Shown here: piece by piece, positions 25,841 to 38,462 of the stretch
Position numbering within the stretch: the stretch's first letter is position 1
Layout of the letters: each line of letters opens with the position of its first letter
Source: JAIVJM01 sp963816985
GTDB lineage: Bacteria > Acidobacteriota > Blastocatellia > Pyrinomonadales > Pyrinomonadaceae
Length of the DNA stretch: 64,000 nt
Direction of reading: 5' to 3'
NCBI GenBank assembly: GCA_963816985.1
Contig: CAWFMF010000004.1
Span: 4,526,001 to 4,590,000, forward strand
The notes under the pieces: model-generated
Told to the model about the DNA's origin: nothing
Seen by the model: only the letters and a program-made list of their open reading frames with translations
The model's database searches: none
Translations under genes and position numbers: made by a program

Positions 25841-28465
25841 TCACGCGCGCGGCGGGTCTGCGAGCGGGTTTTCGGGCCACGCGTGGCGCGGGTAGCGGCG
25901 GCTGAGTTCCTGACGGACGCGCGGGTAATGACGCGTCCAAAAACCTTCGAGGTCGGTCGTCACCTGCACGGGCCGCTGGTTCGGCGCGAGCAGTTGGAGC
26001 ACGAGCGGCGTGCGACCGCCCGCAATCTTCGGCCCCTCGTTCATGCCGAAGAAGTCCTGCAAACGCGAGGCGACGTAAGGCGGTCGCTGCGGCTCGTACT
26101 GCACGCGCACCTGCCGACCGCGCGCGAGCACGACGCGCTCCGGGGCCATCGTCGCCAAAAGTCGCGCGCCTGTCCTGCCGACTTTAGCGCGCAGAAACTC
26201 TTGCAACTCGCCCGCGCGCACGGCCTCGCGCAACTCCGCGAAGCTTCGCCTGCCTTCACACATCTGTGTGAAGCATTCGCGCACTTCCTCTTCGCCCGGC
26301 GCGACAAGCTCCGCTTCGGGGAACGTCCGCGCCACAAACTCGACGCGCGCGAGGAAGCGTTCGAGTGTTTCGCGTTCGGCGAACGCATAAACTCCCGCCG
26401 AGAGCGCGGCCCCGGCGAGCACGGACGAAACCTCCTCGCCCGTCGCCTCGTTCGCGCGCCACTCTTCAATCACGAGTTGGTCGTAGACCAGACGCCGCAC
26501 GGCCTCGACGCGCTCACCTTGCGCGTTCCAGCGAGCCTCGGTCGTCTCCTTGATTCGCTCGGCAAACAAGTCGAGCAGCCAGTCGGGCTCAATCGCGCTC
26601 GCGAGCCGCACCTGCGTCCTCTGCCCGCGTGCGCTCCCGCCGCCGCGCCCCGCCTGCCTTCGCTCCTCCGCGTCAATCGCCACCATGAACTCCGCCCGCC
26701 GCACCACGCTCTCCGGCGCGAGCCGCGCACCCCCGCCGCCCGACAATAACAACTCTGCTCCCTCGCCGTCCGCCCCGCCGCCCGAAGCACGACGGCGCGC
26801 GACTCTATCCGGGTAGCCCGCGAGGATGGAAATCAAAAGCTCTCGCTCCTCCTCGTCCGTCAGCGACGCGGGCCGACGCCCGCCGCGCTTCGCTTCCCTC
26901 TCGGCCCCGATGAGACGTTGCAGTTGCCGCCTCACTTTCTCCACCGCGCGCACAGCGTTCGGGTTCAACTCCGCCCTCCGCGAGTGTTCGGGCGAGAAGT
27001 CAGACTTCGCCGCGCTCTCGAAGAGGTCGAGAAGCTCAAGCAGGTCTGACGTGCCGCTGCTCCGCGCGCGAGGCGTCTGTCTTTCGCGTGAGTCTTGCAT
27101 GACGCGGCCCGCGCGGATGTCGCGCTCGCTGACGAGCGCGGCCACGGCGCACGCCTCGCGCGCGACGCCACGGCCTTCGGCCTCGACCACGATGCGCGCC
27201 AGACGAGGGTGCAGCGGCAGGCGCAACATTCGCCGCCCCGTCGGACTCAACTCGCCCGCGTCGTCGAGCGCGCCGAGCCCGCGCAGAAGCTCCCGCGCGG
27301 ATTCAAGCGAGGGCTCGGACGGCGGCTCGAACCAGTCGAAGCGTCGGAGGTCGCCGACGCCCGACGCGCTCAGCTCAAGCACCGCCTCCGAGAGATCGAG
27401 ACGCTGAATCTCCGGCGCTTCGTGCGCGGGCCGCGCGTTGAAATCCTGCGCCGTGTAGAGACGAAGGCAACGTCCTTCGCGCGTCCTCCCTGCGCGGCCC
27501 GCGCGTTGAATCGCCGAAGCCTTGCTCACGCGCTCGACGTTCAAGACCGGCAGCCCCGACCACGGCGAATGGCCCGCGACGCGCGCGAGCCCGGAGTCTA
27601 TGACGGCGGCGACGCCTTCAATCGTCACGGATGATTCGGCGACGTTGGTCGAGAGAATCAACTTGCGTTTCGACGCCGGAGCTACGGCCCGGTCTTGCTC
27701 GGCGGCGGGCATCTCGCCGTGTAAAGGGAGCACGAGCAGGTCGGCTTCGGCGGCGACCGCCGAGCAAGCCGCTTGCGCGCGCCGAATCTCCGCCGCGCCG
27801 GGGAGAAAGACGAGCACGTCGCCCTCCAAGCCTTCCTTCAACAGACGCCTCACAGCGCTCTCGACGAGAAGCTCAAGCGGGCGCTCGTCGTGCCGCGCGA
27901 GATGTTCTATCTCGACCTCGAAGCGTCGGCCCTCGGAGCGCAGCACGGGACAACCTCCGAGGTATCGCGCGAGCGGCGCGGCGTCGAGCGTCGCCGACAT
28001 CGCCACGACGCGCAAATCCTTCCGCCCGCTTTGCCGCAAGCGTTTCAGTAAGGCGAGCGCGAGGTCTGATTGAAGGTGTCGCTCGTGGAATTCATCAAGC
28101 ACGACTATGCTGGCGCGCGCCAGTTGCGGGTCAGAGAGCAAACGGCGTGTGAGCACGCCTTCGGTGAGAAAACGCAGGCGCGTGCGCGGCCCGGACACCT
28201 CTTCGAACCGCACTTGATAGCCGACCGTCTCGCCCAAAGGTTCGCCACGCTCTTCGGCGACGCGCCGCGCCGCGAGCCTCGCCGCTAAACGTCTGGGCTC
28301 AAGCACCCACACCTCGCCGCCGCCCGCGAGTCCTGCTTCGAGCAGTGCGGCGGGCACGCGCGTCGTCTTCCCCGCGCCGGGCGGGGCCTCGATGACGAGA
28401 TACGGCTCTTGCCTCAGAGACTCGATTATCTCCGGCACGAGCGCGTCCACGGGCAAAGGCTGCAT
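25841..28465 (-). CDS. hrpB: ATP-dependent helicase HrpB
   Basis: 874 residues. DEAH-type motor motifs in order: I EAPPGAGKTTRVPAALL, II VVLDEFHERHLQSDLAL (DEFH), III MSATLDAAPL, V/VI STNVAESSVTIEGV and QRAGRAGRTREGRC. The helicase-associated and HrpB C-terminal domains follow, ending with the conserved-type tail RHYPRVRQELSRRYPRHAWP. The length is close to the family norm of about 820-850. HrpB is an RNA-helicase-like protein whose bacterial role is poorly known. No link to its neighbours is apparent. Confidence 0.95.
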   Translation of the reverse strand: MQPLPVDALVPEIIESLRQEPYLVIEAPPGAGKTTRVPAALLEAGLAGGGEVWVLEPRRLAARLAARRVAEERGEPLGETVGYQVRFEEVSGPRTRLRFLTEGVLTRRLLSDPQLARASIVVLDEFHERHLQSDLALALLKRLRQSGRKDLRVVAMSATLDAAPLARYLGGCPVLRSEGRRFEVEIEHLARHDERPLELLVESAVRRLLKEGLEGDVLVFLPGAAEIRRAQAACSAVAAEADLLVLPLHGEMPAAEQDRAVAPASKRKLILSTNVAESSVTIEGVAAVIDSGLARVAGHSPWSGLPVLNVERVSKASAIQRAGRAGRTREGRCLRLYTAQDFNARPAHEAPEIQRLDLSEAVLELSASGVGDLRRFDWFEPPSEPSLESARELLRGLGALDDAGELSPTGRRMLRLPLHPRLARIVVEAEGRGVAREACAVAALVSERDIRAGRVMQDSRERQTPRARSSGTSDLLELLDLFESAAKSDFSPEHSRRAELNPNAVRAVEKVRRQLQRLIGAEREAKRGGRRPASLTDEEERELLISILAGYPDRVARRRASGGGADGEGAELLLSGGGGARLAPESVVRRAEFMVAIDAEERRQAGRGGGSARGQRTQVRLASAIEPDWLLDLFAERIKETTEARWNAQGERVEAVRRLVYDQLVIEEWRANEATGEEVSSVLAGAALSAGVYAFAERETLERFLARVEFVARTFPEAELVAPGEEEVRECFTQMCEGRRSFAELREAVRAGELQEFLRAKVGRTGARLLATMAPERVVLARGRQVRVQYEPQRPPYVASRLQDFFGMNEGPKIAGGRTPLVLQLLAPNQRPVQVTTDLEGFWTRHYPRVRQELSRRYPRHAWPENPLADPPRA

Positions 28466-28673
28466 GTTGATTTCTTAAAGCAGGCGCGGGCGTTTAGCAA
28501 GCATAGGCGCACCCGAAGGACGCGCCGCTGTTGTCCGGCAAATTAAAGTCCGACAAACTAATGTGAGCTTTCAGACAGCGGCCTTCATCACGTCCGGCGT
28601 ACAGTGATTTCAAACCGCTTCCAGCTTTGAAGTTATATTACCGGCATCCCAATTTTAACGAACGAGGGTTTTC

Positions 28674-30194
<1,521 letters not shown>

Positions 30195-30200
30195 CTCACG

Positions 30201-30504
30201 GCAGAAGCCCGACCGTGAGGGAGGGCGCACGGACTTGGCAGCTTCATGTCCTGCCCTGAAAGGGCAGAAGATAATAGCCGGGGGCAAGCAAACGTAGTTT
30301 GCGCCGCCCCCGGTTGCCCGCAGGTTTATGACTCCGACCCTGAAGGGGTCGCGGCTCAACGTTGAGGTGCGACCCCTTCAGGGTCGGAATTCTTTCTCTG
30401 CTGGTTCCGGGGGCGGCGCTCAGTCGCTGACGCTCCTTCACTCTGCCCCCGGCTATTGTCTGAATCCCCTTCGGGGATATTTGATGAATGCTTTACGCCC
30501 TCCC

Positions 30505-30522
<18 letters not shown>
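30201..30522. repeat. Nested 320-bp palindromic element between malQ and glgX
   Basis: Four sets of inverted arms share nearly one centre (about 30361): 30201-30227 with 30496-30522 (27 bp perfect), 30273-30286 with 30444-30457 (14 bp), 30301-30313 with 30407-30419 (13 bp) and 30333-30352 with 30369-30388 (20 bp perfect). Small hairpins such as CTGCCCTGAAAGGGCAG lie inside. The last 18 bases overlap the end of glgX and supply its final codons (SEAEARP). It looks like two copies of one repeat joined head to head. Confidence 0.85.
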
Positions 30523-32670
<2,148 letters not shown>

Positions 32671-32678
32671 CCTTTCCC

Positions 32679-34607
32679 TCACACCTCCGTATGTTCGTTC
32701 GTGTAGAGCGCCGCGCCCCATCCTTCGAGACGGACGCCCGCGCCTTCTTCAACTTCAAAATCATCCGGCGGCCTGACGGCTTCGGCGTCACCGCCGTACT
32801 CCTTCGCCCCCGCCCACAGAGATAGACGCCAACTCCCTTTGCCTGCGGGCGCGGGAATCTTTTGCGTCTCGCCGGAGAGGTTGCAGAAGATGAGGGCCGC
32901 GCTCCCGCCCTCGTCCCCGCGTTCGACGACGAGCCACTGCCGCGACTCGTCGAACGCGACGCGCGTCCGCGTCTTGTCACAGTTTGAGAGAGACGCGTGT
33001 CCTTTGCGTGTCTCAATCAGCTCTCGATAGAAACGGAAGACTTCGGCGTGGGGCGTCTCCTTCATCTTCGACCAGACGAGCTTCGACTGCTCGAACGTCG
33101 AAGGGTCTTGCGGGTCGGCGAAGCCGCCGAGCGCTGAGACGGTCTCGCCCTCCTCTTTAACGAACGAGGCGTACTCCGCCCGCCGCCCTTCGCGCACAGC
33201 GCGGCCCAGAGCCTCGTCGGTGTGGCTCGTGAAGTAGAGGAAGGGCGCGGTCTCGCCCCACTCCTGACCCATGAAGAGCATCGGCACGTTCGGCGCGCAG
33301 AGGAGCAAGATGGCGGCGGCGAGTTTCTGTTGTTCGAGGTTGAGGAGACTGCCGAGCCGGTCGCCCCAGTAGCCGTTGGCTATCTGGTCGTGGTTCTGGA
33401 CGCAGACGACGAGCTGCTCGCCCGGACTGCTCGTCGAAGAGTTGCCGTGCCGCTTGCGCCGGAACGCCGAGCGGCGACCGTCGTAGACGAAGCCTTCACG
33501 GATTGCCTTCGCGAGGTCTGCCAACTGCCCGAAGTCCGCGAAGTAGCCGCGCTCGTTCTTCGTCAGCAGCGCATGAAGCGAATGATGAAAGTCGTCGCTC
33601 CACTGCGCGTCTAAGCCGTAGCCGCCCTCTCCGGCGGGCCGGATGACGCGCACGTCGTTGAGGTCGCTCTCGGCAATCGTCCACGCCTGCCGCCCCAGAG
33701 CTTCGCCTTGCGCGCGGAACTCTTCGGCCAACTCTTCGAGCAGGTGGCGCGGCCCCGTGTCAACGATGCGGTGGACGGCGTCGAGGCGGAGCCCATCAAC
33801 GTGAAACTCCGTCAGCCAGTAGAGCGCGTTCTCGACGAAGTAGCGGCGCACGCCGTCGGATTCGGCGTCGTCGAAGTTGAGCGCGTCGCCCCACGGCGTC
33901 CGGTAGCTGTCGGTGAAGATAGGCGCGTACTCGCCGAGGTAGTTGCCTTCGGGGCCGAGGTGGTTGTAGACGACATCGAGCACGACCGCTAAGCCTTCGC
34001 GGTGACACGCATCAACGAGCCGCTTCAAGCCTTCGGGGCCGCCGTAGGTGGACTGCGGCGCGTAGAGGTGCGCGCCGTCGTAACCCCAGTTGCGCCCGCC
34101 GGGGAACTCCGCCACGGGCATCAGCTCGACGGCGTTGACGCCGAGACTCTTCAAGTGCGCGAGCTTCTGGATAACAGCGTCGAATGTGCCTTCGGGCGTG
34201 AACGTCCCGGTGTGCAGCTCGTAGATAATTAAGTCTCGGAGCGCGATTCCCTTCCACTCGTCGTCAGTCCACGCGAACGCATCGGCGTCAACGACGCGCG
34301 AGGGGCCGTGGACGCCTTGGGGCTGATGGCGCGAGACCGGGTCGGGCCGCTCGCGCTCGCCGTTGACGAGATAAAAGTAGTCCGCGCCCGCGCCGACGCC
34401 TTTGACGTTCGCTGCAAAAACGTCTTCGTCCCCGCGCTCAAGCGCAAACGTTCGCGGCTCCGCACCGACGACCTTGACCGAAAGCGTCTCGGCGCGCGGA
34501 GCCCACACGCGGAACGTAGTGCTGCCGTCCGTTTGCGGGTGCGCGCCGAAGCGCAGCCGCCAGGGCTTCCGGCTCGACTCGTCTTTTTTAATGTGTGCGG
34601 GCTTCAT
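32679..34607 (-). CDS. treZ: Malto-oligosyltrehalose trehalohydrolase
   Basis: 642 residues from ATG 34607 (GGGAAG upstream). N-terminal Ig-like domain (FGAHPQTDGSTTFRVWAPRA), then a GH13 barrel with LAVVLDVVYNHLGPEGNYLG, HVDGLRLDAVHRIVDTGPRH (nucleophile Asp) and QAWTIAESDLNDVRVI (acid Glu). FGQEWGE-type text (FMGQEWGETAPFLYFTSHTD) is typical of TreZ. The enzyme releases trehalose from maltooligosyl-trehalose made by TreY. It is the middle gene of treY-treZ-glgX. An extended linker NSSTSSPGEQ near residue 395 is unusual but in frame. Confidence 0.95.
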   Translation of the reverse strand: MKPAHIKKDESSRKPWRLRFGAHPQTDGSTTFRVWAPRAETLSVKVVGAEPRTFALERGDEDVFAANVKGVGAGADYFYLVNGERERPDPVSRHQPQGVHGPSRVVDADAFAWTDDEWKGIALRDLIIYELHTGTFTPEGTFDAVIQKLAHLKSLGVNAVELMPVAEFPGGRNWGYDGAHLYAPQSTYGGPEGLKRLVDACHREGLAVVLDVVYNHLGPEGNYLGEYAPIFTDSYRTPWGDALNFDDAESDGVRRYFVENALYWLTEFHVDGLRLDAVHRIVDTGPRHLLEELAEEFRAQGEALGRQAWTIAESDLNDVRVIRPAGEGGYGLDAQWSDDFHHSLHALLTKNERGYFADFGQLADLAKAIREGFVYDGRRSAFRRKRHGNSSTSSPGEQLVVCVQNHDQIANGYWGDRLGSLLNLEQQKLAAAILLLCAPNVPMLFMGQEWGETAPFLYFTSHTDEALGRAVREGRRAEYASFVKEEGETVSALGGFADPQDPSTFEQSKLVWSKMKETPHAEVFRFYRELIETRKGHASLSNCDKTRTRVAFDESRQWLVVERGDEGGSAALIFCNLSGETQKIPAPAGKGSWRLSLWAGAKEYGGDAEAVRPPDDFEVEEGAGVRLEGWGAALYTNEHTEV

Positions 34608-34650
34608 TAACTTCCCTTCGTTACTCAACGTCAAAGATGCGCGAAAGAAT

Positions 34651-34742
34651 TGTAGGGGCAGGGCTTGTCCCTGCCCGCAGCCTCCGCTGAATTAATGTCG
34701 AGTGTGCCGCGTCCGCGGGCAGGGACAAGCCCTGCCCCTACA
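34651..34742. repeat. Palindromic repeat between treY and treZ (28-bp arms)
   Basis: Perfect arms 34651-34678 and 34715-34742 with core GGGGCAGGGCTTGTCCCTGC, loop 36 bases. It sits inside the operon, 44 bases upstream of the treZ start. The GTAGGGGCAGGG-type sequence is typical of mobile non-coding repeats rather than of a terminator, since no T run follows on the minus strand. Confidence 0.8.
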
Positions 34743-34758
34743 GTTTTACCAGCAGTCT

Positions 34759-37701
34759 TCATTCATCACCCACGCGTTCGAGCAGCGCCACAGGCATCCG
34801 TTCGAGGACTCTGGCAATCGGCAGCGAGGCCGCTTCGTTTGCCCCGACGATAAATTCCGCGCCGGTGAAAACGTCGCGGTAAAGACCGCCGCCCGCCCCT
34901 TCGGGCAACATCAGCGCCGTGTCGCGCCACGTGTCCGCGCCGACCCAGCCGTTGATCGAGCGCGCGATGCCGTGGCGCGTGAAGAAGCGCGAGGCGACGA
35001 CCAGGACTTCTTCCGCGCCGCGTCTCCGCGCGAAGGCGATGACGTGATTCTCGCGCCCGCCCGTCGCGCGCAGGGGCACGTACTCGCCCTGCTCGAACAA
35101 CTCGCGTCGCGCCTTGCGGAAGTTGAGCGCGCGCGTCGTGACGTAGAGCTTGATGCGACCGTCTTCGGGTTGGAGGATGAGTTTTTCGACCAACCCTGCG
35201 TCGCCGCCTTCTTCCTTGAGCGAGGCGAGCAGAGACTTGCGCAGCTCGTAGTCAACGGGGCGGCGGTTGTCCGGGTCAACGAGCGCAAAACTCCAAAGCT
35301 CCGTGCCCTGATAAAAGTCGGGCACGCCGGGCGCGGCGATCTTCAGCAGCGTCTGCGAGAGCGAGTTGAGGAGGCCCGCGCGCGTCGTCGTCTTCTGGAA
35401 CTCGTTGAAGTCTTCGACGAACGGGTTGTCTTCGCCGGGCTCAAGAATCGCGCCGACGAACTCGCGGACGGCGCGCTCGTAGGCCTCGTTCTGGCTGATC
35501 CAGCTCGTGTGGAGCTTCGCTTCCTTGAGCGCCTTGTTCATGTACTCCTGAATGCGCCCGATGTACTCGCGCCGCGCGTCTCCGTCCAACGGCGTGAGCG
35601 GCCACGTCCCGACGAGCGTTTGATAGAGCAGGTATTCCTCGTTGGCGTCGGGAACCTCCGCGCCTTCGAGCTGCGCCTTGCGCGGGCGGTTCATCTCGCG
35701 CCAGCGGTGGAGCGCGCGGTTCCACTCTTCGGGGATTTCGGAAAGGACGTTGATGCGCGCGCGCACGTCCTCGCTGCGCTTGCTGTCGTGCGTCGAGGTG
35801 GTCGAGAGCGAGTGCGGCCAAGTCTCTTGCCGGTCGCGGTTGCGCTCGTGGAAACGCTCGACGGGGATGCCGATGATGGCGGGCTCGCCGCCGACTTCGT
35901 TGAGAGACGCGAGCGGGTAGAAGCGATAGAAGGCCGTGTCTTCGAGCCCCTTCGCCGTCACGGGGCTCGTCAACTGCTGGAAGCGCAGCACGAAGTCGCG
36001 CCGCTCGGCGCGCTGCTCGCGCGTCACGCCTTTGGGGTCTTGGAGCAGAAGCAGCGACGCGATGAAGTCGAAGACGGAAGGGTCGGTCGCCGGGTTGCGC
36101 CGCTTGGCCAAGCGGACGGCGGTGTTGATGTGGAGGCGGTCGTCGGGGCTCACGCCCGTCTGTCGCGGGCGGATGTAGCTGCGGTAGACGGGGAAGCATG
36201 CGATCACTTCGCCGAGGGCTTGCTGGAGGCTGTTCAAAGTGAAGTCGCGCGACCAGCGGTGCTGCTCGGCGATGCGCCCCAGACGGCGCGCGAGGACGTG
36301 CAGCTCGCTCGACATCACGACGCGCAGGACGAGCTTCTTGCAGCCGTAGAGGAGGTCGTCGAACTTCACTTCGAGGCCGGTGAAGTCCCTGTACAGCTCG
36401 CGCATCGCGGGCGCGTTCGCGTGGTCAACGAAGACGCCGTTGAGGAGGTTGGCGAACTCATACCCGGTCGTCCCGTAGACGGGCCACTCGCGGCGCAGAA
36501 GCTCGTCGTGGCCGAGAATCTTTTCCACCACGACGTAGCACGGAGGACTCTGGGGAGCGCCGCTTTCGTCAACAACCTTCGCGCCGTCGCCCCCGGCGGG
36601 CGTGCGGCGGTTGGAGCCGAGCGCCGCCGCGCACTCGCGGCTGAGGTCTTGGAGATACTTCTCAGGGTCGTGCAGCCCGTCCACGTGGTCAACGCGGAGG
36701 CCCGTCACCAAGCCCTGCTTCATCAGACGGAAGACGACTTCGTGGACGGCCTGGAAGACCGTGCGTTCTTCGACGCGGACGGCGGCCAGCTCGTTGATGT
36801 CGAAGAAGCGCCGGTAGTTGATCTCGTCGGCGGCGACGCGCCAGAAGCTCAGGCGGTAAGCCTGCTGGCCGAGCAACTCTTCCAGGTAGTCGAAGCTCTG
36901 CTCGCGCCCCTTCGCGCCGTTGATTTTAATCAGCGCGTCGTGGACTGAGCCGCGCACTCCGCCGCTCTCCTTGACGAGCGTCGAGAGCCGTCGCTTGACG
37001 ACTTCCTTCTCGCGCCGGCGTTCGCGGACGAGCGCGGGCTCCGTGTCGGTGCGCGGCGGCAAGTGCCTGAGCGCGGTGATGATGCTTTCGAGTTCGAGCA
37101 CGTCCGGGTGCGACTCTCCGAGGCGCGCGCGCGCGACTTCGAGCGCGAGCGAGAGGACGAGCGTCGAGGTGCGCGGCGCGATGGGCAGAGAGCTTTCGTA
37201 GTAGTTGGCGAAGAACGCGCCGCCGCGGTACGAAATTTTAATCTCCTGATTGTCTAAGACGCGCCCGAACTGGTCGCCGAGGATGGGGAGCAGGACGCGG
37301 TTCGTGAGGTTCGGGTTGGGCGGGTTCCAGTCCACGTCGAAGAAGCGCGCGTAGGGCGAGCCCGGCCCGTTCTCTAAGAGGTCGAGCCACCAGCGGTTCT
37401 CCGAACCGGCGATGCACATGTGGTTCGGCACCACGTCCATCAGCACCGACATCCCGCGCTCGTGCAAGGCGCGTGCGAACTCGGCGAACTGCTCTTCGGT
37501 TCCGACCTCCGGGTTGATGAGCGTGTGGTCAACGATGTCGTAGCCGTGGACGCTGCCCGGTCGCGCCTTCAGAATCGGCGAGGAGTAGCAGTCGCCGACG
37601 CCGAGTTCGGAGAGGTACTCGACGAGCGCCGCGGCCTGCCCGAAGGTGAAGTGCCGGTTGAACTGGAGCCGGTAGGTGGAGAGAGGTATGCGCGCCTGCA
37701 C
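34759..37701 (-). CDS. treY: Malto-oligosyltrehalose synthase
   Basis: 980 residues with a GTG start; family length is about 770-950, so it is slightly long. The N-terminus IPLSTYRLQFNRHFTFGQAA is diagnostic. Other GH13_26 landmarks are LMDVVPNHMCIAGSENRWWL, GLRVDHVDGLHDPEKYLQDL (nucleophile Asp), YVVVEKILGHDELL (acid Glu) and STTSTHDSKRSEDVRARINV. It isomerises the reducing-end linkage of malto-oligosaccharides to the trehalose form. With TreZ it makes trehalose from glycogen, a stress protectant route. It is the first gene of the cluster; its promoter should lie in 37702-37950 but was not identified. Confidence 0.96.
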   Translation of the reverse strand: MQARIPLSTYRLQFNRHFTFGQAAALVEYLSELGVGDCYSSPILKARPGSVHGYDIVDHTLINPEVGTEEQFAEFARALHERGMSVLMDVVPNHMCIAGSENRWWLDLLENGPGSPYARFFDVDWNPPNPNLTNRVLLPILGDQFGRVLDNQEIKISYRGGAFFANYYESSLPIAPRTSTLVLSLALEVARARLGESHPDVLELESIITALRHLPPRTDTEPALVRERRREKEVVKRRLSTLVKESGGVRGSVHDALIKINGAKGREQSFDYLEELLGQQAYRLSFWRVAADEINYRRFFDINELAAVRVEERTVFQAVHEVVFRLMKQGLVTGLRVDHVDGLHDPEKYLQDLSRECAAALGSNRRTPAGGDGAKVVDESGAPQSPPCYVVVEKILGHDELLRREWPVYGTTGYEFANLLNGVFVDHANAPAMRELYRDFTGLEVKFDDLLYGCKKLVLRVVMSSELHVLARRLGRIAEQHRWSRDFTLNSLQQALGEVIACFPVYRSYIRPRQTGVSPDDRLHINTAVRLAKRRNPATDPSVFDFIASLLLLQDPKGVTREQRAERRDFVLRFQQLTSPVTAKGLEDTAFYRFYPLASLNEVGGEPAIIGIPVERFHERNRDRQETWPHSLSTTSTHDSKRSEDVRARINVLSEIPEEWNRALHRWREMNRPRKAQLEGAEVPDANEEYLLYQTLVGTWPLTPLDGDARREYIGRIQEYMNKALKEAKLHTSWISQNEAYERAVREFVGAILEPGEDNPFVEDFNEFQKTTTRAGLLNSLSQTLLKIAAPGVPDFYQGTELWSFALVDPDNRRPVDYELRKSLLASLKEEGGDAGLVEKLILQPEDGRIKLYVTTRALNFRKARRELFEQGEYVPLRATGGRENHVIAFARRRGAEEVLVVASRFFTRHGIARSINGWVGADTWRDTALMLPEGAGGGLYRDVFTGAEFIVGANEAASLPIARVLERMPVALLERVGDE

Positions 37702-38097
37702 TTCTGTTCGTTCCCCGTCTGAAAAAGTCGCCGGTCGGGCTGCACGCCTTCGCGCCCGACTCCGAAGCGCCCGTCCTCAACCTGCGTCGAGTGCAGGAGC
37801 CGTAAAGGCTTTCCACTGTTGTCCGCGATGCCCTCTATCTTCACACTTCCGAGCCCGAAACGCCACGACGCGCAGAGCACTGCGGACACACCTTTCGCCG
37901 GACTGGAACGAAGGATAAAAGACTCTGTGTTGCGGGTGTGACGCCGATTTTATCGGACGGGTGGGTGACGGTCTGTTCGCTCCCGTACTCACGACGGACG
38001 CCCCCGATATCCTTCGCAGACTCCTCTTTTTGTTTTAAACTTCCGGCCTCAAGGGTTTCTTGCGGCCTACACATTTAAACCGAGGAGGAGCACGGAA
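37702..38097. other. Divergent intergenic region, 396 bases, no gene seen
   Basis: Separates treY (minus) from a small acidic protein gene (plus). It contains ordinary GC-rich sequence with an AT-rich stretch near 38025-38080 that may hold the promoter of the small gene. No repeat or RNA motif was recognised. Confidence 0.45.
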
Positions 38098-38334
38098 ATG
38101 ATTGACAGCGACAGAGACGACGACGCGGCCAGTGGCGACAGCGTGAGCGAAGGCGGCGGCACGGGCTCGGAAGGCGTTGACAGCATCACGCCGCAGGCCG
38201 AAGTGTCGGGCGACGACCCCGCCGGTTTTGAAGTGAGCGACCCCGGCGAAGAAGACGGCGGCTCGGAATCCGAGGGCGGCGTCGGCGACTGGGACCCGGC
38301 GAGCGCGGGCGGCGGAGGCGGCGAAGTTTACTGA
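38098..38334 (+). CDS. Small very acidic protein of unknown function
   Basis: 78 residues, with a strong ribosome site (GAGGAGGAG about seven bases before ATG). The composition is extreme: about a third Asp/Glu, a third Gly/Ser, one Arg and no Lys or Cys. No hydrophobic core is predicted, so it is probably disordered. The last residues GGGGEVY end just before a REP-like palindrome. The strong ribosome site and clean start argue that it is real. No relatives recognised; a role as a counter-ion, chaperone-like or peptide-precursor protein is speculation. Confidence 0.5.
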   Translation: MIDSDRDDDAASGDSVSEGGGTGSEGVDSITPQAEVSGDDPAGFEVSDPGEEDGGSESEGGVGDWDPASAGGGGGEVY

Positions 38335-38341
38335 GTCTTAA

Positions 38342-38453
38342 GTCAGAACCGCCTGCGGTAGCGGGCGGGTCTTGGTAATGTTAAGACTGACCCACGATGG
38401 TATGTGAGCGTCGGCGACGTTAAGACCCGCCCGCTACCGCAGGCGGTTCTGAC
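38342..38453. repeat. REP-like palindrome, copy e (second version)
   Basis: Perfect 32-bp arms 38342-38373 and 38422-38453, core AACCGCCTGCGGTAGCGGGC. Relative to copies a-b both arms carry matching changes (GCGAGCGG to GCCTGCGG-type and GAGCGGG to GGGCGGG), so the stem is kept. It separates a plus-strand gene from the convergent TonB-dependent receptor. Confidence 0.85.
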
Positions 38454-38462
38454 ACTGATGCT

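Noticed and set aside
34702..36948. 748-codon open frame opposite treY
   Set aside because: It is antisense to a gene with clear GH13 motifs and has Val/Arg/Ala-rich shadow composition. The same applies to long frames opposite glgX (30937-32706) and the TonB-dependent receptor (39542-41542).
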